Notes: generated by a model from the sequence alone, not told the origin. A stretch of 64,000 nucleotides of DNA from Karalla daura (GCA_029224185.1 CM055211.1:3531525-3595524), one strand, 5' to 3'; positions 20,866 through 34,507 are shown, numbered from the stretch's first letter. Program-made: numbers and translations.

Positions 20866-23800
20866 ATTTCTGGAGCAGGATCGCAGCCTTTGGCTCTAAA
20901 CTCATTACTGCTCGAATCAAAAGGATTCTGTGGAAGGAGCGCGCCGCCGTCACTGAAATCCCTGCCCCGCTCTCGCTGCAGAACACAACTTTTCTTTCCG
21001 CCACGTCATTTGCCCCCCAACCACACCGCTGCACCCCCTCCTCCCTCCCCCTCCCTTCCCCTGTCTGAAGATGACAGGCAGCGAGACTTCACACAGCCGC
21101 TGCAAACTGGGTCAATAACAAACTGAAACTGAGAGGAGTGAGAGAGAGAGGGAGAGAGGGAGAGAGAGCGGGAGCTGCCGTTGCTCTAGTTTTGGGACAT
21201 GAATAATAAGACGTAACAAAAGGGTAATCTATCATGTGTGGTTTGTTTTAATTATTGCTCGCTCTCTTCCGCGCAGTGTGTGGGTGGACACACGTTGGGG
21301 GTGAGACAGAAAATGTGCTGTTCGGCTTGTAAAGAGCTCGCAGTCTCCCCTGCCGGGTACCACAATGTCACTCCGGGCCAAAGGCAGCGAGGAGCTGCCT
21401 TTGGATTTGCATGCCGGCCGTCGCGCCTCCATACGTTAATGCTGGAAATATGAATTAGCGGCGGCGGTGATTAGCCGGCGAGCGGCAGTCTGGAGAAGTT
21501 AAGGGTTCAGTGCTCCGCTCAAGGGCGTCTCAGTAACAAGGTGAAAAAAAATAAGGTGGTGTAGATATGTGGCTCCGGGAGCTCGGGAATCCTTAAAAAG
21601 TCACACTTACGCTACAGCAAGTGCTGTATTATCGATGCGCTAACTCTATTATCACATTTAGGTGATTGCTTTACACTTGGTTCCAATATCCCCTCATTGG
21701 TTTTTAATCTGCTGTTAGCACATGTTTGACTTATGTATACCTCCTCGTGTATCCATATGAGAATCGATAGAAATATCGATATTTCAACCTCGCTGACCCT
21801 GCATCAACTTCACATAGATAATAACTCTTTAGATAATAACAGTTATGCAGATGTAGTCAGTGTGGATAGGTGCTGGTCCTGGAGTTAAAACGATGCTCGG
21901 GTGTCTTTAAAACAGCTAAATTAGCTGCAGGTACATACTCTACAAGGCCTATGCCTCGCTCAGCATGTGGTGAACAGCTTTATGCCTTATATATGACGCC
22001 GCTGCCAGCCTGCTGGATTACTGATAATGGCATTAAACTTCATGGTGAGACGGAGCTGAAATAAAAACGAATATATCTCTCACATACCGTTGTCGCAACA
22101 AAGACCTCAGAGCCCATTATGTCAAAAAAACCTTTTCTTCCTTATCTATTTAACAGCTCAACAAGCTGCTCTCCTCACCGCCACTCCAGATATCTTAAGC
22201 AGGAAGATCGTCACTTATTTCGCCGACTTAAAAGGTAAAAAAAGAAACCAAACTTTGGGCTAAAATGGCTGAACTAAACTGGTGCTTGACTAATTCTTAT
22301 AGCACCGGAACGCATCGCTATTTAAAAGCCACGCACGGTCTTGTGACAATTATTATCTGCTTACGATTCCCTGGGAGAAGCGCACCGATTTCAAAGAGTA
22401 AAGCAGTCAAACATTATTTATTTAATGACAATCCTCTTCTTTCAGCGGATGCCAAAGTGGCCCCCCGCTGTCTTTTTGATGTTGCAGTTTGTTGCTGACC
22501 GTCTCCCTCCCTCTGTCTCACAAGGATTTACTCACTTTGAATTCATTAATCCAAATGACGATTTTCAGAGAATCTGCCATATCTGGCCCCCTTGTTTTCC
22601 AATCTGAAATCTGCTTGAAAGCCATCCAAAATAATTTCATTTGAAGACTCATCCTCCCCACTCTTTTTCCCCCCTCCCTGTAAGATATCCCAACACTCAG
22701 ATAAACACAATTAACGTCATCTTTATCGCTCTGAGACGGCGGAGATCGGCGCGATCTGTGGCGGGAGACAAAGTCACGAAAAGTTCAGCCTCCGCTCTCT
22801 GCGAGCTCCCTGGTCTGTGCTTTGCGCGCGTGGGCTGTGTGTTTCTGCGATCTCCACTTCCCGGGCTGTCATTTAGCATGTTGCTGCTCTCACTGCGGGC
22901 GCAGATCGGCGGCGAATTAGCTATCATCCTCTGCAGCGAACACGACTCTCTGTCAGACCGGCCTCTCCAAAGTTTATCTCCACTGTCAAGGCATTCGCTT
23001 GTTTAATCAGCAGCGTCTCCCCATCCGCAATAATTGTTTCCACCCAGGAGGGGGTTTCAGAGGTTTAGGAAATTGGCTTTTTATGCCGCATTAGCTCTCT
23101 TGCCATTTATTTGTCTCTCTCGATTTCTGTTTCTTTCTCCCGCTCGGTTTTGATATGGTTATCTCCCTCTATTCACTCCTCCTTCGCCCCCCCCAACCCA
23201 CCCGCCCACATCAGCTCCTCCACCCCCTCACCATTCACTCTGCCCCTGCCTCCTGTCCTCTCATTCTTCACCGCCATCTAATCAGCCGCGTTTATTTTGC
23301 AAACAGCTCGTCTCCCCGATTTGTGCAAATGAACGTGATTCCTCAGTCGAATTTCCCATTCCCTGCAACAGCGGCGGTAGGGAGCTGTAATGGCAGGGCA
23401 AGGACCCTGGCATCCATCTCGTTCTGGGAAACAGAGGGTGGTCCTATTGCAACTGAGAAGTAAGAGGGACAGAGGAGACCTGTGACGTGGAGACAGAGCC
23501 AGAGCTTCACGATGTATCCGCTTATTTTGTTAAGAGCGGTGGAATAAAAACACAGAAACACATTTCATTTAATCTCCTGAAGGGTCCCCAGATGTCTAAT
23601 GTCTAGCAGCTGGTGTTTGATGTCTCTTGCATTCGTTATATCAGAAACTGAGAGGGAGATTTAGCAAAAATCTCATTTCAGCTCGCACTTCTTGAGAACT
23701 TGCGAAGATTACCGAATGGAGCAGAAATGAGAGGCATCGTGCCGGCAAGGCACTCGGTCTAAATGGAAACTAAGCCTTGCAGGTAGTAACAAACTGAATG

Positions 23801-25597
23801 GGATGGTGAATAGTTCCTCATGGCACTTTCAAGATCCAGTGCAAGCTGTGGACTGGACTTTGGAGTGCTACATCCATCTGACATCTAATGTGGAGAGTTA
23901 CCTGAAAATCAGTCAGTATTGACAACATACAAAAGCAACGTAGGATCTCTTTGAAACTCCTCTGCGCTGATCGCAATTCAGTAAAATATGAATCAAAACA
24001 TGACACCGAAGGTCATAGACATTCGAGTGGGAGAGAAAGTCTACAAAATCCAAAATGCTCTGAAGAAAACCGCTGCCAGACCTCTCTGTGGTTCATGAAG
24101 GTCGAAGTGAAGTGAGGCTATGGCGAATGCATCTGCGCTTTCTTCTAATGAAATTACAAAGCCCCTTTGACTTCAACTCCACGACCTCTCTCTCTCTCTC
24201 TTTACTGTTACATTAAAACTGAGAGAAACCTTCGACTAAAAACACACTCCCCCTCTGTTTTTCGGTCTCCAAATCCTGGCTTACTGTTGCAGCCCACCAA
24301 GCTGAAAACCGAAGCTTGCCATTCACATCCCTCTGATTTGCAGAGTCACAGAACATTGTATGTTTCTCCTCTGTTTTCATGCTGCTGGGCTTTTTAAATC
24401 ATGTTTTTCGACTCAAAGTCACACCTCCTTTAAAGCTGCATCCAGATTAGCGTTACTCACATGATTGGCAGGTGCCATGCTCTATTTATTTTGCTGTTTA
24501 ATTCCCAGAGAGAAACATAATGTGGCGCAAACTCACACTTCCCTTCCCGTCAGGAAATATGCACACGCGGGTAAAAGTGGAGCTGTTTGTTTTATAATTA
24601 TGCAGTTTTTTTTAACGGTATCTGTGCCTGCACGTCACGGCTCAGGCTTTTTGCTACCCACACACAAACAGTCCAGAAAAGCAAAGCTCGGACAAAAATT
24701 CTTCCAAGGGGGAACTCTTTCATTCACTAACTGATGTGTCTGCTTTTTGAGGCTTTTAACCAGCTCGCAGCTGAAGCCAGCCCCCAGTTTTATTTATTTA
24801 TTTATTTCAGTATTTTCTATGCTTCTGCCGCTTGCTCCATCTTGCTTGCTCCGGCCTGAATTCCATTTCCAATTAGCGCTTTTTCCTTCAATGGGCCTCG
24901 GATTCAGTTGAGCATGCAGCTGGAAAAAAACCCCCAAAAAAACAAAAATACAAAAAACCCTGAGACGTCGGAATGATCGGCTTGGTTTTAACTCGTGCTC
25001 TGATGTGGGGAGTTAAGGGTTCGAAGGGGAGCTGCACTGGCTAAAAGCCAAAAACAAGAAAATATTGAAGATGTGCAGCAGGTTTTAAATTATTGCAGAG
25101 TTCTGTGCTCTCTGAACCGGGCAGACCGGCGGACACCTCTAACCTTGCGATGATGCCTCCCCTGCAGCCCGAGGCAAATTAACCCTCCTGAGGTCAGAAG
25201 AAAAGGCCTATGGTCTCCTGTCTCTCTCTCTCTCTATGAGTGTGTGTGTTTTGTCCTCGTTCACACCGCCTCCTCCCGCTCGTTAACTCCGGCCCGCCAC
25301 AACAGGCGCAGTCGCTCCTTCGGGGCGATTAGTGATAATTAAGATTTGCATCAGGCCAAGGGTGTAACATCTTCACTGTCTAATGGGATCGATGTATTTA
25401 TGCACCTGGCCCAGTCCGCATGGAAATGAGTGCGACATTTGTTTTGGTCCCTTGCGGGCTTTGTGGGCCTGAAAGTCAGCTCATTTTATGGGAAGTGAGC
25501 TCTTCCTGCGGCTCTGTGAGAAGCTCTGTTGTCCTGGGAATTGGGGAGAGGTTCATCTTGGATTAAAGAGGAGGTCAAAGCAGAGGCTGGCTGGTGA
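20866..25597. other. gene-desert block with enhancer-like segments
   Basis: The frames here (for example 20830-21126 and 22641-23006) have no domains and no paired splice signals. The minus-strand read of 22700-22930 is GC-rich. 23100-23330 is C/T-rich. A GA tract lies at 21141-21171. The remainder mixes AT-rich cores with single-copy sequence. Confidence 0.4.
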
Positions 25598-25880
25598 ATA
25601 ATGGATGGCTAGATGATAGCTGGACAGACAGACAGACTGACCGACAGAGACAGACAGGCAGATAGACAGATAGATAACACAACTAGTCAAAATAAACAGA
25701 TCTATGGATAATAAATAAGAATAAACGTATCAGGACAGACAGGCCAGGGGGGATGATAAACAATGACAGAGGGATGAGAGATGGATGGATGGATAGATGA
25801 CGAATCATGGATGCATGATAGATGATAGAGACATAGATAGACAGACAGACGGACAGATTGTGGAATGGATAGATAGTTTT
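25598..25880. repeat. degenerate GATA/GACA/GGAT field
   Basis: About 280 bp of interspersed GATA, GACA and GATG units (Bkm-like), with single-copy spacers including ACACAACTAGTC. It is decayed, not a clean array. Confidence 0.85.
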
Positions 25881-25971
25881 CTTTCCAGTGTTTTATGTCA
25901 CACTATACACGCTCCGTTCACATTTTTCCTGCAGAATTCAGTTTGACAAGCTCAATCCAGCCCCTTCAAAG

Positions 25972-25992
25972 ACATACACACACACACACACC
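25972..25992. repeat. short (CA)n microsatellite
   Basis: About nine CA units. Confidence 0.9.
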
Positions 25993-28432
25993 CTGACACC
26001 GACTTGACATCATAAGGAACATAATACACTGTTGCTCTCTTCTATTCACTCCACACCTGCACCTCCTCCAATACCATGTCGTAGATCAGCGTACATTGCT
26101 ATCCCATATGTAGACGTGTTTATCTCCATATATTCTATAATATTCTATTCAGCAGTAATCATCCCTTTGTGTTGGTCTGAGGATGCTTCACTGTTTAATC
26201 TGTGCATGTGACTTTTCCTACAGTTATAATCACCGAGATAAACAGCCTTGCAAATGCACTCGTCAGTTCATCGAGCACGTGATTTCGGCGGCTCACCTTC
26301 GCTCAAAGGCTGCTCACGTTACTAAGTGAGGCAGTGCATCTACGGTCCACTCCTTCAGCTTGCTCCCTCTGACTCACATGCCCGCGACTTTCATTAGATT
26401 TGAGAAAAATGGTGGTGGGAGACGAATGGAGGCCAAGCATATAAAATATTAATGCTCAGTATGTCCAGGGCTCTCGTTTCTCCTCCCTTCTGCTCTTTTC
26501 TATCTTATTGTATAGCGGTGTGAATGTGCCAGTAGCCACCCCACCTCTTCACCCCCCCCCCCCCCCCCCACGGGCCTTTCACTGCCTATAAGGTGGAGGA
26601 ATTAGTCACCAAGGTACATCAAACGCCTATAATTACTTTTTAAGGGCAAAACGAGGGTCATTCATTGGCAAGTCTCACGCTCTGGCACTGTTTGAGCAGT
26701 CTTGACACTCCTGCTATTGTCCCGTGTGCGGAGTCGCCTTCACGTGGCGGAATAAAACAGCCGCCTGAGACGACAAAAAACAAAACAAAAAGAAACGCTT
26801 TCTCTCTCTGGCGAGGAGGTACAATGGAGCCCCAACTCCCCCTTCGCCTCCTGGAGGATAATTTCTATTTATACGGCAGAAAACGAGCAGTTGCACGACG
26901 CATTTCTATTGCCCGGTGTCCCTCGAGGCTCCCAGTGCGGCAGTGATAAGACACATTTTTTAGTGAGAGAAGAAAAAAAAAGAGAAAATATGAAAGGCGA
27001 CAAAGCTGATTGGTGGGTGTGGCTGTCACCTCAAAAAACATGCAGGTTCTGGACCACGTTTCACATACGTTTTCTTTGCTCTGAACTAGACGCTATATGA
27101 TTCGAATCCAGGAGAAGTTGGGAAAAAGCGAGACAATACTTTGCCAGAGTGTTGTTACGTATGTATAATAATCAGCTCGCTCGATATTGTTGCCTCAGGC
27201 GTAGCTAAAAATACCCGCTGATGCATCAGCTGCTAACAATTCAAAGAAGCAGCTCTCTAATCGAATGCTTAATTCGACTTCTCCATCTGTCCGTTCCGCC
27301 GTATCTCTCCCTCTGCCTCTCCATCCGGTCGAGCACGTCGCCGGCTTTGATCGTGGGAAAGGCTGCAGAAAGCAATGAGCCTTGTGGGGTGGTTGGGAGG
27401 AGGGGGGGGGGGGTATGGGAAGCGCGCCTTCGCCGGCCTCAGATCCGATTGTTGTTGTTGCTTGTAAAGAATTGATGTTTGGCAGTTTCTGCAGCGCGGC
27501 GGTTGTCTCCCGCACACCCTCCGAAACATCCTGCTGAGACGGCGACAAAGCCGAGAGCGTCTCCATTAACGCTCACAATGACGAGAGCCGCTTTCTGAAA
27601 AGCGGCAAATATGTCAGCGGTGCTCCTGACGCTCTTTGAGAGGCTGCAGATGGTCCTCGCGCGCAATACGAGAGATGAAAAACAGAAAGTTGCGTTTCTC
27701 CGGCTTTGTCGACTCTCTTAAAGTGAGCTGCAAGGTGCCACCAGGATAAACCTGGGTTTTAAAGGACAGTATTTCCAACAGCGCTGCAAACACTGGAGTT
27801 AAAAAGACCAGGTAGATTCGCAGATAGAGAAAGGGAGTCGGAGAAAATGTTTCAAAAGTTTCTGGATGAGGCGGGATCTCATTCTGCGCGAGTTTCTTTT
27901 TCTCTTGCAAGCACTCTTGAAAGCAGCAGTTCCTCGAAAAACACACAAAAAGCTCACCTACAGTATAGACACAAATTGGGTGTCATTTTTGACTCCTCAG
28001 CCACGCCATAGTTACAGACACTCTGCAAAGATTGCAGTCGATCATACAATCAACTGCTTACAAAAACTCCCATCAGGAACAGCATTTTAGGTGTGCTAAA
28101 ATGCAATTATACTCACATCTAGGAGTAACTCAGAGTCTCCATTTGACCTAAACATGCATCTCCAACCTGCAGTCATCTTGTGCCAGCATCTCACCGGTGA
28201 AACGACCATATGGACTGTAAATCTAAATGTTTAAATGCTTCACCAGGTATGGTTTCACATCCAGGCAGCGGACCTGGCACAGATCACTGCACAGCCTTCA
28301 AAGGCCACTAAAACCCAATGTTGTGTCTGTGCCTGTGTTTTTTTCTTTCTTTGATCTCAGGCTGTTTTATTTATCCACAAAAAAATGAAAAAAGCCAGAC
28401 AGCGATGAAATTATAACATCTGCTTTTTACAG
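25993..28432. other. gene-desert block, no recognised gene
   Basis: It has an 18-C homopolymer (26552-26569), a 12-G run near 27402-27413, and single-copy sequence. At 27975-27998 the plus strand can be read as LGVIFDS, a phrase common near the end of LINE reverse-transcriptase proteins, but the similarity does not extend. Frames at 27195-27566 and 27614-27946 lack support. Confidence 0.4.
26552..26569. repeat. poly(C) run of 18
   Basis: Uninterrupted 18-C homopolymer flanked by C-rich sequence; G-quadruplex potential on the minus strand. Confidence 0.9.
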
Positions 28433-28507
28433 CCCACTGATTTTCCGCTCCGGTGGACAGCAGAGAGGGGAAACGGCTCCGGAGCGGAGGCGCGGTGGAC
28501 GCCGCAG
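28433..28507 (+). ncRNA. candidate spliced exon, coding status unknown
   Basis: An acceptor-like CTGCTTTTTACAG precedes 28433 and a good donor (GCAG then GTGAGG) follows 28507. The 75-bp piece is open in phase 0 (starting PTDFPLRW). It might instead be part of a first exon running from further upstream. It could be spliced to 34456-34507, whose frame is compatible. No product is recognised. Confidence 0.22.
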
Positions 28508-28640
28508 GTGAGGCGAGGGCGCCGACCTCCGGCCCGCGGGCGCTTTCATCCCGGGGACGCCAGCACGCCGTTCCGGGCGTGCGACGCGCCGATAAGCCGC
28601 CTCGCATACCGCCGCCTGCTCGCTCTCTGCCCTTCCTCCC
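28433..28640 (+). promoter_or_regulatory. CpG-rich patch, candidate promoter or CpG island
   Basis: Dense CpG (GGAGGCGCGG, CCGGCCCGCGGGCGC, GCGACGCGCCG) in otherwise AT-richer desert, about 190 bp long. It contains a CGCAG-GTGAGG splice donor on the plus strand at 28507/28508. Such islands usually mark promoters. No cap-site evidence is available. Confidence 0.4.
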
Positions 28641-31149
28641 TCTCTCTCTCACCTACATCTGATCCTTCATCATTTTCTGCGCCTCCGCTCACTCCCTCCC
28701 CTTCCTCTCTGCGAGTAGAAGTCCAGATAGGGCCGAGCGATAGCAGCAGAATAAAAACCAGCAGTCACTTCTTTCCATCAATCTCAAACCCTTCGCTCTC
28801 CCTCCTCCTGGCCCACTTGCTATCTCTCCATTCTCTCCTTCTCCTTGAGCAGCTTTCAAAGTACCTGTAGTCTTATTTTTTTTTTCCAACGTCCTGTAAT
28901 AGAATATCTAATGCACCAAGCAATGCACATGAAGTTTCGTGTCGACCTGCGCCTTGATCTGTTTCTTTTTCCACCGGTGCAAAATGCAAGGCCTCTCTAT
29001 ATCGATCAAGAAAGACGATTTTGCCGAGCTGTGAATTCAATACACGTACTCTCCTCCAAATACGAACCAATCCACCGCTGGGATCAGAACCTGGTGGTGG
29101 AGTGCGCTCCCTCCTTGACAAAAGAGGCGAGGGTTTGAAGCAGGATTCCTTTTCTTGCTCTCAAAAACCGCATCAAAAGGAATTGCGCTTGAACTAACAT
29201 TGCGCTTCCGTCAAACTCGGGCGGCTCCTGGGGGACGTGACGTCGGCGAGACTCGTCGAAAGGGAAGCCAGATCCGTCGCCTCCCGTGGGAAAGTTGCAT
29301 AAGGACAAAGTCTCCTCGATGTGCGCGCGTGTTGTTATTGTTGCTGCCTGGAAAAACACTGAAAACCTGCGGTAGAAATAATAACGAACACGGTATCGTG
29401 CTCGGGCTCAGGATAGCGAACATCTGCTATCTGGGAGTGGGCGACACGGTGAGTGGGTGAATAACACAGTTGCCTCACATAAAAAGTGCATTTTTAGGTA
29501 GTTTGGAGATTACCGAGGGTACAGATTTTGCGTAATTAAAGGCACGGCTGAGTGAGAAACAGCTTCACCAAATAATAAATACTTAAAACACCAAAAACTG
29601 TTGAAATCTTTCCGACTGGGGAAATTTGATTCAAACTGAAAACAGATGACTTTAAAATTTCGACCCATATGCCTCATTCATAAGTCACTGGCCCGAAACA
29701 AAGAGGGAGAGAGAAAAAAAAAGAAAAAGCACAGAAACTGAGAAAAGTCTTCCAACTGTGCGAGGCAGAGCGGGACTTCGGCACCGGCAACACAAAAGCC
29801 TCAATGAAAATTCAGCTCCGGAAGCGGCATTAAGTACCGAGCGCCGTTCAGCTGCTCGCTTATCTTTGCTGGTGAGACGCTGGAAAACAGAGCGCGGGAC
29901 GTGGTATATTTTTAGCTTATATTTTTTTAGGCAAACAAGCTCGAAAAAGGTGTCTTTTGTTCGCCGCCTCGCTTAAGGTAACCTCTGCCTAGGTGCGGAG
30001 GACACACACGCACAGACTCCTGCACACACGTTCAGATCTTCTCCTGCAATACAACACAGCCAACAATACGTTTTGATCAGCGCGGTACCTCTCGCTGATT
30101 GTGTGCAAACGCTAAAATTAGATGAACAGACACAATCTGAACATCCTTTCATGCATCACTGGGAGCTGCGTAAAATTTGATTTCATAGCTGATGAACAAA
30201 TTGGTGGCAGTCACTAATTCACACCCAGATTTTACCAACTTGTCACTTTGCAACAAACCCCGGCGTCACGCTCCCCCCCCTCCCACACCCAAAACACCAA
30301 TCAGCACGCTCGTAATGGTGAATTATCATCAAGCGCACCCAGGAGAGAAATCAGCATCTCGCACTGTGCATGATGCATCCTCTAAACACGGGATACAGGT
30401 CTGAACAATAACACGAGCAGAAGGACTTGTTAAAAGACATGCCAACGTGTTTATTTAATGAAGCTCCAAAAGCAGCCTGTTAATATTACACTTTTTCATG
30501 ACAGTGGCAGTAAGTATGAGGCTCCTGTAGGGGGAGCCCTGGAGCGTTCTGGTTGCTGAGCCCACTTAGCAGTGATTGAGGGTCCACAGCTGTCTGCACT
30601 GTCTTCTTCTGTCCTCACAGTGTGTGTGTGAGGAATGGCACTCCGCACTCCCCACTTGTTGACCCAGGTCAGACTTTATGGCGATGAAGAGGTTAAGTGC
30701 TGCCATGGAGGGGGTGACACCAGTGGCCTCCTCCGGAGCGCAGCCCGTTTGGATTTATGCATGGGACACAGTGGCACCAAAGGGACTTAATGAGGGCTTT
30801 GACATTTGTCCCCCTCTCTGATAATTATGCTGTTAGAGGATTTCCAGCGCGGCTATAACCTTTGTCTAACTGAGCTTTATGCCCGTCTGTCCGTGAGGTT
30901 TGCACTGTATAATGTATCCGACCTTATGGGCGATCACTTTTACAGACAAGCACTTAAATGGTCGTGGAAGTTCAGTAATGTTGTCAGGCACTTTGGTCAC
31001 AGAAATGTGGAATGGCCCCCCCTGCTTGTTGGAGGAGTCTTGCAGCAACTTTGCAGAGTGGTTTCAGTCCCACTGAGCTGGTTTGACAACCTCTTTTCAT
31101 TGTAAATTTACACTAAAGCTTGTTAAACTGTGTTTATTTAATGTGTTTC

Positions 31150-31212
31150 TTTTACTGTCTTGTGAAACCTAAATCTCTCTGAGGACACCTCTCCAAGGGA
31201 TCAATAAAGTTG
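31150..31212 (+). repeat. LINE-like 3' tail remnant
   Basis: AU-rich sequence ending in GGGATCAATAAAGTTGC resembles fish non-LTR element tails. No reverse-transcriptase frame is attached. Confidence 0.35.
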
Positions 31213-31244
31213 CTGCCTTCCTTTCTCCCTCCCTCTGTACCAAC

Positions 31245-31284
31245 CTACCCACCCACCTACCTGCCAATCTAGGTGGGTGGGTAG
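31245..31284. repeat. perfect inverted repeat, 14-bp arms, 12-nt loop
   Basis: CTACCCACCCACCT (31245-31258) faces AGGTGGGTGGGTAG (31271-31284). The right side continues into a spaced repeat of ACAGGTAG type. Confidence 0.8.
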
Positions 31285-34153
31285 CATGCAAGACAGGTAG
31301 AGATTGAGCAAGTCAGCTCTACCTTCCTAGATACCGCATAGATTATTGCTACCTGGCCAGCTAAATAGCTAACCCTGCACACCGAGCCACCCATTTAGCC
31401 AGCAAACAACCTCTGGCAGCCCATTTGTTTCCTCCTGCCAGATAAAGTTGGAAAAGTTGGAGAGACGAATTCCCCGACCGCCCCATTTGGGATAACAACA
31501 CTTCAAGTGAGAGCGGAAACATGATGGAGACCGGCACGGGGAGCAGCACATACATCACACGCTGCTGCCACTTAGCGCAAAACACACATGGTGCTTGTGC
31601 TCGTTAACCTTTGGGCCAACACCTGTATGTGTGTGTGTGTGTTTCTGTGTGTGTGTGTGTTCTGGCTGTCTTGCGATGACAGATTAAGATGAGGATGACG
31701 GAGTGCGCCTGTCTCTTCCTTGTGTACACACACACACACCTCGATGCATCACATTCATGCGAACCAAGGAGAGTACACAAACAATAACACAAAGCCGTTG
31801 CAAACACTCAGCTTTTAAATGCAAAGGAAATGTTTCGTTTGCCACTCTCACGCACACCCACACACACTCACGGCGGATCAATGAAAGGAAACCGATGCCT
31901 CTCTTACATCTCTCCCAATTGCATCTGACAACAGCATTTACCATAAAACACCTTGCACGCTCGCTCAATCGCACATAAAGAATTCCTGTGCGTCGACGGT
32001 GCGGGATTTATTCGTGGGGTGCATTTTGCAGAGCGGCGCAGAGTGCTCGACAGGGGAGCCAAGGACATGGTGGACGTAATTACAAGCAGAAAACAACAAC
32101 AACAGAGACAACGACATCTGATCAAAAGTCATTGTGTGTGTGTGCTTCTATGTGGGCGGATGCATGTGTTTTGTGTGTTCGTGTCTTTCCCATTGTGCCT
32201 GCTCCACTGTAGATCTGTGTTTTGTTTTGTTTTTCCCCTCTGCTTTTCTCTCAGACTAATGTACATAAACAACACAAGACAAATCACCAGAGAGACTGGA
32301 AACGGAGGCAGCAGTTCTGGTGCTAATGTTGCCTGGCAACCAGACCAAGGTGATTTAGTAATTGAATGCATTCTCTCAATATTTGTCTTGAAAAAGTGGC
32401 GTGTCCAGTGTTTGGCATTAGTAAATGCCTGACAGGACGTATTAGGCACAAATTTCTTCCATGTGTGCGGATCTTGAAAGATCAAAGAAGAGGGGGTGGA
32501 GGGGGGCCCTTGTCGGAGGCAGACGGCAACTTCAGATCTGCAAATTCATGAAGGGAAAGCAAATGTGTGAGGCACCCTTTTCTCTTAACAACCTCTGTGT
32601 GGGCACCCTTTAACACAACAATTAACCCCAGTACGTCTCGACCGGAGCCTCAGCAGCATAAAAACCCTGCGTCAGGTGTGCGGCAAATGGAGGATATCTT
32701 TAGAAATCCACTCCGAGGTGCGGGGAAATAAAGGAATAGAAAGGATATATCCAATGCTGTATGTCTGTGTCAAATATAAGGCGCTACATGAATGATTGAA
32801 AGCATTTTCGAGTACATTAAAGGTCTGAAAGCAACAGAGGCAGAACCTACGGAGGGAGCATCATTAATACAGAGCAGAGAATCCATCTTGTATTCCCTCT
32901 TAAAACCGTAAGGGATCATTTATTTAACATAAATTTCAGGAGCTGCAACCAACCTCACATGAAGGGATTTCGCCTGCGTTTCTTTCGGAAGCCAGAACCT
33001 AAATCTTTATAATTTTATTAACATTAAAATGCAGGAAATACGACCTAAATGAGCCAATAGCACAGTGGAAGTATTTCAAACAATTGCACCATCTTCCTAT
33101 CACAAAAGCAGCCTTTAATGCACTTTGTCTTGTGTTGCAGCTGCCCTTTGAGATAGAAATGTCATGTTTTGACAGTCCCACTTCACATGGATCCTCAGGA
33201 TTAGGTCTTTGTCCTGTGCTTGCGCTCTCATACTGTTTGCAACCTTTTCGCGCCCCTTTCACACATGAACCTTATTGCCTGACTCACTTGTAGGTGAAAT
33301 CCACGGGGGTGATCTTAACCAGGCCAAGTGTGCAGGAGGGGGCACGAGAGCACCGAATTCTGCTGGATTGGATGGAAAGATAATTACGACTCGCGGAGAG
33401 AGACACTAAAAATGTGTCTCGCGCCGCCTGATTGAGATTCACTTAATAAATTATCACTTCATTATCATCTCTAATGTGAGAAGGAAATAAAAATCAGATG
33501 ACCTATGCAGAGTGGGGCAAAGGTGCTTGAAAGTAAAGTCCACAGCAGCCGAGTGAGAGGAGATGCTTCCCTTGCAGCTTGTGTGCAAACAGAAATGAAG
33601 TGTTGCTCCGTGCTCAGGCGATGCTGGGCACGGCCAATGCACCATCTAAAATTAATGAAACTCTGGAGAAAAATGTAACGAAGGGAATTCAGCCCGAGAG
33701 GCACCCCTAACCCTCGCCCTCGCCCTCATTAATTAGAGCTTCGTCTGTAAAATAACTTAACAAAATAACACTCCATCACTGATTTCGGCCTCGGAGGGCA
33801 CAAGAAGCTCAGTCTTGTCCGAGTGGCCGCGAGCGCCAGGTACCGGAGCGTCTGACCGGACCCTAATGAACTTGGACGTCCTGGACGCAGATGATAGATG
33901 GAGCCCGCCTCGTTAGGCGAGGGCCCGAGAGGGCGCGGAGGTTTTTACGCATTACGCTCACACTTCCGGCCCATCCGGTCGGGAACGAGCTTTAGGATTT
34001 ATAAACTTGGCCGTGCGTTAGTCCCAACAAAGGAGCCATTGTGACGTAAGACGCAAAGTTAGGAGCTATTTACTCACTATCGGCGAGACGACCGGCTCGA
34101 CAAGAGCCCTGTTGACTGCACGCAGCTCTGTGCCTGGCTGCCGGGAACAGGGG

Positions 34154-34155
<2 letters not shown>

Positions 34156-34200
<45 letters not shown>
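34156..34200. repeat. (CA)n microsatellite
   Basis: About 20 CA units ending in a CAAACACA variant. Confidence 0.95.
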
Positions 34201-34455
34201 GTCCTAACAGTGCCCAGCTTGATTCACGAATGCAGATCAACCTGTGGCCGATGGAGGCCACATTAACATTTAATTAGACGACTCTGTCGTCCCCCCGAGG
34301 CGTGTTTTAGTAACCACGCGGCCCCGTCTCTCCTCCGACGTAATGAACCAGTCTCGCTGAGAGCGCGGAGAATAAACAGACGTTAAGACCGCACCGCAGT
34401 GCCACAAAGTGGTCGTGATGTAACACGATTAGTTTCTTTCTCTTTCTCCGAACAG

Positions 34456-34507
34456 GTTTCTCCGTGGGAAACCAGCCGTGATGAACGCTTGGGAAGTGGT
34501 ACTCGGC
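34456..34507 (+). ncRNA. candidate internal exon of a plus-strand transcript
   Basis: Strong signals on both sides: a pyrimidine run TTTCTTTCTCTTTCTCCG then AACAG before 34456, and GTAAGTGCAG after 34507. Two of three frames are open (VSPWETSRDERLG... or FLRGKPAVMNAW...). No protein recognised. Together with 34622-34830 it looks like the 3' end of a spliced gene. Confidence 0.35.

Larger units (their letters stand above)
28641..34450. other. gene-desert block between candidate exons
   Basis: Includes short GT tracts (31625-31660), a CA run (31726-31740), a 14-bp-arm hairpin (31245-31284), a LINE-like tail (31150-31212) and the CA array at 34156-34200. 33420-33760 is repeat-free and rich in TAAT cores (enhancer-like). 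Frames at 30806-31105 and 31953-32432 show no domain. Confidence 0.4.

Noticed and set aside
27096..27112. tRNA-like ATGATTCGAATCCAGG
   Set aside because: Box-B-like word only; no acceptor stem, box A or cloverleaf around it.
27948..28095. Possible LINE reverse-transcriptase fragment (LGVIFDS)
   Set aside because: Only a seven-residue match with no extension on either side.
33699..33726. Telomere-like CCCTAACCCTCGCCCTC
   Set aside because: Only one CCCTAA-type unit; the rest is a CCCTCG slippage tract.
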